A stretch of DNA of 5,771 nucleotides from Thiohalobacter sp. (GTDB taxonomy: Bacteria; Pseudomonadota; Gammaproteobacteria; DSM-19610), in assembly GCA_027080445.1 (NCBI GenBank), contig JALWRY010000240.1, positions 1 to 5,771 of the forward strand. Reading direction: 5' to 3'. Position 1 is the stretch's first letter, and every line of letters begins with the position of its first letter. Positions 1 to 5,771 of the stretch are shown here, one piece after another. Below the pieces are notes generated by a model. The model saw nothing but the letters and a program-made list of their open reading frames with translations, did not search any database and had not been told where the DNA came from. Position numbers and translations under genes: made by a program.

Positions 1-283
1 CGCGCTTTTTCCAGTTGGGCAGCCATTCAGTGATACCACTCCTGACATACACCGAATCGGTCGTCAGGCTGACCGAACACGGGCGCGTCAGGCTTTCCAG
101 CGCCATGATCGCCGCCATCAGTTCCATGCGGTTGTTGGTGGTTTCCGGCTCGCCGCCAAACAGTTCCTTTTCGTGCCCGTTATAGCGCAGCAATGCGCCC
201 CAGCCACCCGGCCCCGGGTTGCCCTTGCAGGCGCCGTCAGTAAAAATTTCCACCCGTCCCGGGGTATTCTCCGGCTCAGCCAT
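1..283 (-). CDS. rnhA: Ribonuclease HI, N-terminal part (3' end beyond window)
   Basis: RNase HI cuts the RNA strand of RNA-DNA hybrids in the cytoplasm, removing R-loops and primer remnants. Reading the minus strand from the ATG at 283 gives 94 residues before the window edge; bacterial RNase HI is usually about 145-160 residues, so roughly the last third is missing. The start shows the classic pattern VEIFTDGACKGNPGPGGWGA (residues 11-30), then TTNNRMELMA (48-57) and LTTDSVYV (73-80). These supply three of the four metal-binding acidic residues: Asp16, Glu54 and Asp76. The fourth Asp and the catalytic His lie outside the window. The ATG overlaps the methyltransferase stop in the bases ATGGCTGA, and a GGAGG lies 11 bases upstream (295-299) inside that gene, so translational coupling is likely. 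dnaQ often follows in related genomes but cannot be seen here. The gene looks intact as far as it goes. Confidence 0.97.
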   Translation of the reverse strand, partial: MAEPENTPGRVEIFTDGACKGNPGPGGWGALLRYNGHEKELFGGEPETTNNRMELMAAIMALESLTRPCSVSLTTDSVYVRSGITEWLPNWKKR

Positions 284-1037
284 GTCCTGCCAGACCTCCA
301 TCTCTCGATTCAATGACACCACCCGCGAGGATGGCGCGACGCGGCCGCCAGCGCGGTTTAATCGGCGTTAGTGTTACCACCCGTTTCCTGGCGACCAACA
401 GGTAGGATGCGGCCAGCAACGGCCAGTGATCGCGGTGCAGGCGTTGCAGCATACCCCAGTGTTCCCTTCCTGATCCATACGACCACGGCGGGTGCGGAAA
501 CAGGTAACGGGTATACACCGTATCGAGCCCCAGCAGGGACAACCAGTCTTTCAGCCGCGGCAGACTGATAAAACGCAGCGACCAGGGGCTGGCGCTGTGC
601 TTGCCGGACAACAGCCGTCTGCCGCCCCACCAGCTGTAGGGATTGAAGCCCATGATAATGAGGTGTCCCTCGGCGACCAGGCAACGGTCGATTTCACGCA
701 ATACCTGGTGCGGGTTCTTCGCGATCTCCAGTGCATGCGGTAAAACGAATGCGTCGATACTGTCAGACAGGTACGGAAGCTGCTCACTGCTGGCAATCAG
801 CTCGGGACGGCGCGCCAGCCCCTTGCGGCTGCAGGTCTGCACCATGCGGTGGATAATACGGCTGGCCTCCAGTGATTCAATCTCGCAGGACGGGTCCAGC
901 ACCACCAGGTGATAACCGAACACGTCACACAGCACCTCACCCAACGCGGCCTGCTCTGTCTCCGCCAGGCGACGCCCAAGCGGTCGTCTGCACCATTCGC
1001 GCAGGGCTTCAAGGCGGCCCGATCCAGAGGCTGGCAT
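276..1037 (-). CDS. Class I SAM-dependent methyltransferase, YafS-like
   Basis: This is a 253-residue protein of the methyltransferase type 11 fold, resembling E. coli YafS as I remember it. Its substrate is unknown. Seen in the sequence: the strand HLVVLDPS (43-50) where SAM motif I should be, the motif II/III stretch SSEQLPYLSDSIDAFVLPHA (83-102), the helix VLREIDRCL (112-120) and strand HLIIMGFNPYSWWG (125-138), and a late YLLVARK strand (212-218). The FNP after the strand is typical of this subfamily. Motif I lacks the usual GxGxG loop, so SAM binding should not be assumed. The tail after 218 is basic and probably disordered. I chose the ATG at 1037 rather than the ATG at 1067 because GGAG sits 8 bases before it, whereas 1067 has no ribosome binding site; the longer form would add 10 residues. 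The stop overlaps rnhA by 8 bases, so the two are one operon, divergent from mltD. The family call is strong; enzymatic activity is inferred. Confidence 0.88.
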   Translation of the reverse strand: MPASGSGRLEALREWCRRPLGRRLAETEQAALGEVLCDVFGYHLVVLDPSCEIESLEASRIIHRMVQTCSRKGLARRPELIASSEQLPYLSDSIDAFVLPHALEIAKNPHQVLREIDRCLVAEGHLIIMGFNPYSWWGGRRLLSGKHSASPWSLRFISLPRLKDWLSLLGLDTVYTRYLFPHPPWSYGSGREHWGMLQRLHRDHWPLLAASYLLVARKRVVTLTPIKPRWRPRRAILAGGVIESRDGGLAGHG

Positions 1038-1045
1038 GTACTTAT

Positions 1046-1050
1046 CTCCC
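1046..1050 (-). promoter_or_regulatory. Ribosome binding site that decides the methyltransferase start
   Basis: On the minus strand GGGAG lies at 1050-1046, with 8 bases between it and the ATG at 1037. The in-frame ATGs at 1067 and 1052 have no comparable purine-rich site upstream. This favours 1037 as the start. Confidence 0.7.
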
Positions 1051-1062
1051 ATATCCGGCACG

Positions 1063-1091
1063 ATCATAACGCATACCGGGGGGCGGGCTAC
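1063..1091 (-). promoter_or_regulatory. Possible promoter for the methyltransferase-rnhA operon
   Basis: On the minus strand, TATGAT at 1068-1063 matches the sigma-70 -10 consensus at 5 of 6 bases. The -35 position 17 bases upstream (1091-1086) matches poorly, so this is a weak or activator-dependent candidate. Transcription would begin near 1056, downstream of the ATG at 1067, which agrees with the 1037 start. It rests on consensus matching alone. Confidence 0.3.
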
Positions 1092-1096
1092 AGTGC

Positions 1097-1125
1097 TTGA
1101 CGCACCCTGCCGGGGCTGTCAGCAT
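1097..1125 (+). promoter_or_regulatory. Possible sigma-70 promoter for mltD
   Basis: TTGACG at 1097-1102 matches the -35 consensus at 5 of 6 bases. At 17-base spacing the -10 position reads CAGCAT (1120-1125), only 3 of 6. It lies 50 bases before the mltD ATG, in the divergent intergenic region where a promoter is expected. The match is partial and not proven. Confidence 0.3.
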
Positions 1126-1174
1126 CCACCCACTTGTCGTTCAATGACACGCGCGCCCCGCCGATAAGGACATT

Positions 1175-2782
1175 ATGTTCAAGCACTTCACACGATTATT
1201 TCCTGCGATTGCACTGTTGCTCGGCGCCTGCGCTGCACAGCCCCCTGTCGAGCGGGCGGACGCCTTACCGGCGGTTAAGGCCCGCCACCAGGCATCAACG
1301 CCGAAAGCCGCTGTTACCCTGCTGGCTTCCGCCCAACCGCTCACCGGCATCCTGTCCGACACCCCGGCCATACTGGCGCCCACCGACCTGTGGGAGGCCA
1401 TGCGGCGGAATTTCGGCCTGCCGGCCCGCAATAACGCACGTGTCCGTGTCCAGCGCGACTGGTACGCCCGGCATCCTGAATACATGCGCCGCGTCAGCCA
1501 GCGCGCAGGCCGCTACGCCGCCCACATCCTGCAGGAAGTCGAACAGCGCGATATGCCGGCGGAAATTGCCCTGTTGCCGGTCGTGGAAAGCGCCTATGAC
1601 CCCTTCGCCTATTCACACGGCCGCGCGGCGGGCCTGTGGCAGTTTATCCCCGCCACCGGCAAACGCTACGGTCTGAAACAGGACTGGTGGTACGACGGCC
1701 GCCGCGATCTGGTCGAATCGACGCGCGCGGCGCTCGATTACCTGGAATACCTGCACAAACATTTCCACGGCGACTGGCTGCTGGCGCTGGCGGCCTACAA
1801 CTCCGGTGAAGGCACCGTCAACAAGGCCATTCGCCGCAACCGCCGCAAAGGCAAACCGGTCAGTTTCTGGGACCTCGACCTGCCCCGGGAAACCCGCGCC
1901 TATGTCCCCAAACTGATTGCCCTGAAACAACTGGTCAACTCGCCGGAGAAATATGGCGTCAGGCTCGAACCTGTGGCTGTCGAACCCCCCTTCGAAATGG
2001 TCGACACCGGTGGCCAGATTGATCTGGCCATTGCTGCCGACCTGGCGGGCATCGATCTCGACGAGCTGTACCGCTTCAATCCCGGCTTCAACCAGTGGGC
2101 CACGCCCCCGAAAGGCCCGCACCGGCTGCTGATCCCCTCTGCACAGGCAGAACAGTTCCGCGCCGCCATTGCCAAACTCCCGCCGAAAAAACGCATCCAC
2201 TGGTTGCGCCACAAGGTACGCAGTGGCCAGACGCTCGGGCACATTGCCCGGCGCTACCACACCACGGTCGCGGCGCTGAAAGTCGCCAACCAGATACGCG
2301 GCCATTCAATTCGTGCGGGTAAATACCTGCTGGTTCCTGTCTCCAGCACGGGGCAGAAAAACTACCGTCTCAGCGCCGCCCAGCGCCTGAACCGCAAACA
2401 GAACGCCCGCCACAAAGGGCAACGCAGCCAGCATATTGTCAGCTCCGGTGATACCTTCTGGGATCTGTCGCGGCAATACAAGGTCAGCATACGTAAACTC
2501 GCCTCGTGGAACGGTATGGCGCCAGGCGATACGTTACGCGTTGGTCAGAAACTGGTGGTATGGACCCACCAGCCAGTCAGCTACCGGACACGCTCGGGCC
2601 TGCAACGGCGAACCGTGTATTACACTGTCCACAAAGGCGATTCCCTGTCGCGTATCTCCAGCCGCTTCAAGGTTCGTGTCGCTGACCTGCGCCGCTGGAA
2701 CGGCCTGCCGAAGAAGGGTTACCTGCAACCCGGGCAGCACCTGAAACTCTATGTCGATGTCACACGACAGACCGGCACCTGA
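1175..2782 (+). CDS. mltD: Membrane-bound lytic murein transglycosylase D with three LysM repeats
   Basis: The enzyme cleaves the MurNAc-GlcNAc bond of peptidoglycan, forming 1,6-anhydroMurNAc, from the outer-membrane side of the periplasm. The 535 residues begin with a lipoprotein signal: FTRLFPAIALLLGAC, lipobox LGAC with Cys19 as the lipidated residue and Ala20 after it, which fits outer-membrane sorting. A linker precedes the SLT catalytic domain at about 100-265. It shows LLPVVESAYDP (133-143) with the catalytic acid Glu138, GLWQFIPATGKRYGL (153-167), AYNSGEGTV (207-215) and RAYVPKLIAL (241-250). Three LysM peptidoglycan-binding repeats follow, at about 343-388, 419-463 and 482-527, each with the GDT/GDS- or GQT-type start, joined by basic linkers. 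E. coli MltD, as I recall, is about 450 residues with two LysM repeats, so this form is longer. AAGGA (1166-1170) lies four bases before the ATG. gloB, the usual neighbour, is missing. No clear terminator follows the stop. Confidence 0.96.
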   Translation: MFKHFTRLFPAIALLLGACAAQPPVERADALPAVKARHQASTPKAAVTLLASAQPLTGILSDTPAILAPTDLWEAMRRNFGLPARNNARVRVQRDWYARHPEYMRRVSQRAGRYAAHILQEVEQRDMPAEIALLPVVESAYDPFAYSHGRAAGLWQFIPATGKRYGLKQDWWYDGRRDLVESTRAALDYLEYLHKHFHGDWLLALAAYNSGEGTVNKAIRRNRRKGKPVSFWDLDLPRETRAYVPKLIALKQLVNSPEKYGVRLEPVAVEPPFEMVDTGGQIDLAIAADLAGIDLDELYRFNPGFNQWATPPKGPHRLLIPSAQAEQFRAAIAKLPPKKRIHWLRHKVRSGQTLGHIARRYHTTVAALKVANQIRGHSIRAGKYLLVPVSSTGQKNYRLSAAQRLNRKQNARHKGQRSQHIVSSGDTFWDLSRQYKVSIRKLASWNGMAPGDTLRVGQKLVVWTHQPVSYRTRSGLQRRTVYYTVHKGDSLSRISSRFKVRVADLRRWNGLPKKGYLQPGQHLKLYVDVTRQTGT

Positions 2783-2914
2783 TCCCGCAGGGCCGGACAA
2801 ACCCGATTTCAGGAGCATATCAAGCCTGCCGCGTCAAGCGTAACATCCTACAGGTGTGTCCAGCCGCCCCCCGCGTTAGGGTTAACGCAACTCCAGTCAT
2901 TCGGGCGCCGCAGT
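2783..2914. other. Intergenic gap between mltD and the response regulator
   Basis: These 132 bases hold no supportable coding region, no strong sigma-70 promoter and no GC-rich hairpin with a T run. The best -10-like word is TAACAT (2841-2846), with no acceptable -35 at normal spacing. The clearest structure is the inverted repeat at 2873-2888. A promoter for the downstream regulator should lie here, since the gene before it is functionally unrelated. Confidence 0.5.
2873..2888. repeat. Short inverted repeat upstream of the response regulator
   Basis: GCGTTA and TAACGC form perfect 6-base arms around the four-base spacer GGGT. The repeat ends 26 bases before the regulator ATG. No T run follows, so it is not a standard intrinsic terminator. 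It could be an operator for a dimeric regulator or a small hairpin in the mRNA leader, or chance. Confidence 0.4.
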
Positions 2915-4117
2915 ATGAATACCAAGCGAATTCTGGTCGTTGACGACGAGGAACTGAACCGGGAATACCTTTCACACCTGTTATCCGCACACTACGCCGT
3001 CACCACCGTGGACAGTGGAGAACAGGCGATCCGGGTGGCCAGCGAAGATCCGCCGTCCCTGGTGCTGCTGGACATCAAAATGCCGGGCATGGACGGCTAT
3101 GAAACCTGCCAGCGCCTCAAGGAGGATGAACGCACACAGGCATGCCCTGTCATCTTCGTATCTTCCAATGACCACGAAGAAGAAATCCTCAGGGGCTACA
3201 CGGTCGGTGCAGCAGACTATTTCATCAGACCCTTCAAGCCCGACGAACTGCAAATCAAGGTCCGGCAAAATATCGAGATTGACGAAAGCCGCAAGGCCCT
3301 CTCACAACAACTGGAAGAAGCCAACAGAACGGCATTCCAGGCACTGACTGACACCAGCGCTTACGGCGCCATCAACCTGTTTCTGCTGGGAGCACTGAAA
3401 TGTGCATCCTTCCCGGCGCTGGCGGAAAAATTATTCGAAACCACCACCGCATGGGGATTGCAATGCGCGTTGCAGATTCGCACGGAGACACACACCGGCA
3501 ACCACTCGGATAGCGGGCAGGTCAGCCAGATCGAGGAACGTGTATTGTCTGCCACCATGGACCGGGGACGTATTCACGACTTTGGCTGTCGAACGGTCTT
3601 CAGCGACAGGCACTGTTCACTGCTGGTCAAGAACATGCCTCTGGATGACGAAGTCCGCTACGGAAATTACAAGGACTACATCGCCCGCCTGATCGAAGGC
3701 GTCGAAGGCCGGGTGATCGCGCTGATTAACGAGCAACAGGTGGAACAACGCACCACCCAGCTTCACAAGCTACTCGACTTTATCCTGCAGACCTTCCGGC
3801 ATATACAGCAACAGAACCAGACTATCCGGGTCGGCAGCGCCAGTATCGTGGAACAGATGCTCGAAGATCTTGGCCTGACCATCGATGAAATCGGCGCCGC
3901 CAATGAGCTCAGTGAGGACAGTGAAAGCAAGGTGCTCGCGGTTGGTGAAGTCTGCCTCGAACAAACCAGTCAACTGTTTTCCAGGGGGCTTAAATTCAAC
4001 GAACAGGTCGAGGCCATGATAAACCTGTTTGAACAGACACTGGGCGGGAAGGAGTTGACAGACTCAGGCCTTGAGACATTGATTTCGTCACTGACGATAC
4101 CCAGTGTGGCGGACTGA
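2915..4117 (+). CDS. Response regulator: receiver domain plus uncharacterised C-terminal output region
   Basis: This 400-residue cytoplasmic protein starts with a receiver domain (about 4-122): the acidic pair Asp10-Asp11, phosphoacceptor Asp53 in LLDIKMPGMDG, and the switch residue Ser83 in VIFVSSND. The position of the conserved Lys is Arg105 (GAADYFIRPFKP), an unusual change. A helix follows (about 122-142), then a mixed alpha/beta region (about 146-275) including GRIHDFGCRTVF (218-229) and HCSLLVKNMPLDDE (233-246). I associate this pattern, from memory, with receiver proteins of gammaproteobacteria; it has a GAF-like look but I cannot assign it. Residues 277-380 are Gln- and Glu-rich and look like long helices, possibly a coiled-coil bundle. 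There is no helix-turn-helix, GGDEF, EAL, HD-GYP or CheB part, so output is probably by protein contact. No clear Shine-Dalgarno precedes the ATG at 2915, but the receiver begins directly there. It faces the hybrid kinase gene, overlapping it by 30 bases, and is its likely partner. Confidence 0.9.
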   Translation: MNTKRILVVDDEELNREYLSHLLSAHYAVTTVDSGEQAIRVASEDPPSLVLLDIKMPGMDGYETCQRLKEDERTQACPVIFVSSNDHEEEILRGYTVGAADYFIRPFKPDELQIKVRQNIEIDESRKALSQQLEEANRTAFQALTDTSAYGAINLFLLGALKCASFPALAEKLFETTTAWGLQCALQIRTETHTGNHSDSGQVSQIEERVLSATMDRGRIHDFGCRTVFSDRHCSLLVKNMPLDDEVRYGNYKDYIARLIEGVEGRVIALINEQQVEQRTTQLHKLLDFILQTFRHIQQQNQTIRVGSASIVEQMLEDLGLTIDEIGAANELSEDSESKVLAVGEVCLEQTSQLFSRGLKFNEQVEAMINLFEQTLGGKELTDSGLETLISSLTIPSVAD

Positions 4118-5771
4118 GGGGGCTTCTTTCCTGCCGAGCAGTATACCTTCAACCAGCTTTTCAAGACGCTGCAACGAAAGTTCGACTTCGGCATAGCTCT
4201 CCTTGGTCAGCTCAAACTGTAGCGTGCCTGCCAGCTCGGTAAGCTGCGGGAAACCGAAACTCCCGCCCATACCCTTCAGGTTATGCACCTCAATTTCAAG
4301 CTTATCCCGGTCACTCGCCTCCAGGTAGTCCCGCATCTGGCTTATACGGCCGGGAAGTGACGCCAGGAACCGCTCCAGCATACCGGCCAGCGCCGGATCG
4401 CTAAAGTCACCCTCCGGGTAGACGGGCGTGCAAGCGCCGGGGTCATCAACCACATGCAGATGCGCCCTGAGCGTTTCCAGGAACCGGTCCCTGTCCAGCG
4501 GCTTGGCCAGACAGCCGTTAAATCCACCTTCCCTGTAACGGGCGATATCAGCCGACATTACGTTGGCGGTCAGGGCCACGATACAGCCGTCATATCCCTG
4601 CGAACGCAACTGCCGGGTCGCTTCCAGCCCATCCATGACCGGCATCTGGATATCCATCAGAACCAGGTCGAACACCTGCTGCGAGGCAATATGTACGGCT
4701 TCCTCGCCATGATTCACCACCGTGACCTCAGCGCCTGTACGCGTAATCATGTGGGAGATCAGTTGCTGGTTGACCGCATTGTCCTCCACCAGCAGGACAT
4801 GTCCGTGCAAGCACATACCCGCCTGCAGTTTTTCTTCAGGCGATTCCTTCTCGACAGGAATCGGCGAATCCAGCCATTCCACATCACCCGACAGTTTCGT
4901 TTTCAGCGCCAGGGTGAAACAACTGCCCTGACCGGGCGCACTCTGCACCGACAAAACGCCTCCCAGCTTCTCCGCCAGTTGCCGCGACAGGTATAATCCA
5001 AGCCCTGTTCCACCGTATTCCCGCGTGGTCGATACATCGGCCTGGGCAAACTGTCCAAAGACCCTGTCCAGCTGATCCTTGCTCATACCAATACCGGTAT
5101 CGGTGACCTTGAAGATCAGTGATTGCCTGTCATCACCACAGGCCAGCGAGAGTCTTACCTCGCCCTCGTGGGTAAACTTCAGGGCATTACTGCACAGGTT
5201 GAGAAGAATCTGTTTAAGGCGCATCGGGTCACTGTAAATTTCAGCCGGCAGGGGCCAGCCATAATCGACCGAGAATGCCAGCTGCTTGTCCCCGGCCTGC
5301 GAGCCTATGATGGCGCCGACTTCTTCAAGCAGGGTGACCGGCGACAGCGGGATAGACTCAAACACCAGGTGATCCGCCTCCACCTTGGCAAGATCGAGGA
5401 TATCGTTAATCAGGCTGAGGAGGTGCCTGCCACTGGAGATGATTGTGCGAATCGCCTGCAGCCTTTGTTCCATGGTCTGGCCGGATTCCAGGGAACATTC
5501 CGCGTAACCGATAATCGCTGTCAACGGCGTACGAATTTCGTGGCTCACGTTGGCAAGAAATTCAGACTTCAGTTTATTGGCGGATTCAACCCGGGTCACA
5601 ACCTGCTGCAATTCACGGGTGCGTTCGGCGACCTTGTGCTCCATGTTGTTGAACAGGGTGGCATTCTCTATCGCCAGCGCCACCTGTTGCGCAAACAGCT
5701 TGAGCAGTCCGAGATCCTGTTCATCAAAGTCCTCACCGTTATTCCTGTCGATACAGGCAATCCCGCCGAGG
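4088..5771 (-). CDS. Hybrid sensor histidine kinase GAF-HisKA-HATPase-REC-HPt (5' end beyond window)
   Basis: The visible part has 560 residues and the frame is open to the window edge, so the true start lies outside. Residues 1-40 are the end of a GAF sensor domain (GGIACIDRNN, then FAQQVALAIENATLF), followed by a short coiled coil. HisKA carries His77 in the H-box FLANVSHEIRTPL. The ATPase shows the N-box (LNLCSNALKF, Asn191 and Asn195), G1 DTGIGM, F-box VFGQFAQAD, and G2 GGTGLGL. A receiver follows at about 323-440 with Glu329-Asp330, phosphoacceptor Asp373 (VLMDIQMPVMDG), Thr401 and the usual Lys423 (LAKPLD). The C-terminal HPt domain carries His496 in EVHNLKGMGGSFGF. All phosphorelay residues are present, so it should be active, passing phosphate from His77 to Asp373 to His496 and on to a separate receiver, most simply the one encoded by the convergent gene. 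The input signal is unknown. A GTG at 5683 inside the GAF domain is not the start. Confidence 0.95.
   Translation of the reverse strand, partial: LGGIACIDRNNGEDFDEQDLGLLKLFAQQVALAIENATLFNNMEHKVAERTRELQQVVTRVESANKLKSEFLANVSHEIRTPLTAIIGYAECSLESGQTMEQRLQAIRTIISSGRHLLSLINDILDLAKVEADHLVFESIPLSPVTLLEEVGAIIGSQAGDKQLAFSVDYGWPLPAEIYSDPMRLKQILLNLCSNALKFTHEGEVRLSLACGDDRQSLIFKVTDTGIGMSKDQLDRVFGQFAQADVSTTREYGGTGLGLYLSRQLAEKLGGVLSVQSAPGQGSCFTLALKTKLSGDVEWLDSPIPVEKESPEEKLQAGMCLHGHVLLVEDNAVNQQLISHMITRTGAEVTVVNHGEEAVHIASQQVFDLVLMDIQMPVMDGLEATRQLRSQGYDGCIVALTANVMSADIARYREGGFNGCLAKPLDRDRFLETLRAHLHVVDDPGACTPVYPEGDFSDPALAGMLERFLASLPGRISQMRDYLEASDRDKLEIEVHNLKGMGGSFGFPQLTELAGTLQFELTKESYAEVELSLQRLEKLVEGILLGRKEAPSVRHTGYRQ

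Noticed and set aside
1038..1067. Ten-residue longer start (ATG at 1067) for the methyltransferase
   Set aside because: No ribosome binding site precedes it, and the best -10 candidate overlaps it. The ATG at 1037 has a well-placed GGAG.
1134..1676. Plus-strand open frame of 180 codons overlapping the mltD start
   Set aside because: Its protein is rich in Pro, Ser, Arg and Cys with no motif, and it is a shifted frame of mltD, whose lipoprotein signal and catalytic motifs are unmistakable.
1613..2305. Minus-strand open frame of 230 codons inside mltD
   Set aside because: It lies wholly opposite the mltD catalytic and LysM coding sequence, has no recognisable domain, and is expected from high-GC codon use.
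2783..2830. Search for an intrinsic terminator after mltD
   Set aside because: No stable GC-rich hairpin followed by Ts is visible, so mltD termination remains unassigned.
4063..4075. Near-palindrome CTCA-GGCCT-TGAG near the end of the regulator gene, considered as a terminator stem
   Set aside because: The stem is only four bases, has no T run after it, and lies within coding sequence upstream of the stop.
4454..4996. Plus-strand open frame of 180 codons inside the hybrid kinase
   Set aside because: It is antisense to the kinase receiver and HATPase domains and shows no domain or ribosome binding site.

Overview
The window reads as chromosomal DNA from a gammaproteobacterium of moderately high GC content. 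The evidence is gene content and order: an rnhA and YafS-type methyltransferase pair divergent from a lytic transglycosylase gene mltD. As I recall, Escherichia coli and Pseudomonas have this neighbourhood as mltD-gloB-methyltransferase-rnhA-dnaQ. The exact genus cannot be fixed from this piece. I see no mobile element, tRNA, rRNA or CRISPR array.

Layout. Positions 1-283 (minus) hold the N-terminal two thirds of ribonuclease HI, cut by the window edge. Positions 276-1037 (minus) hold a class I SAM-dependent methyltransferase whose stop codon overlaps the rnhA start by 8 bases, so the two form a tight operon. A short divergent intergenic region (about 1038-1174) separates them from mltD (1175-2782, plus), an outer-membrane lipoprotein murein transglycosylase with three C-terminal LysM repeats. 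The gloB gene usually found between these two is absent. A 132-base gap with a small inverted repeat (2873-2888) precedes the second half of the window.

Positions 2915-5771 hold a two-component signalling pair arranged tail to tail. On the plus strand (2915-4117) is a 400-residue response regulator with an N-terminal receiver domain and a long C-terminal part that contains no DNA-binding, GGDEF or EAL domain. On the minus strand (4088-5771, running off the window) is a hybrid histidine kinase with the order GAF (partial), HisKA, HATPase, receiver, HPt. The two coding regions overlap by 30 bases at their 3' ends. The likely phosphate path is kinase His to kinase receiver Asp to HPt His to the Asp53 of the separate regulator.

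The part most worth a second look is the stand-alone regulator. Its output region is not a standard domain, and its receiver carries Arg105 where receivers almost always have the conserved Lys. The rest of the window is ordinary core-genome housekeeping.
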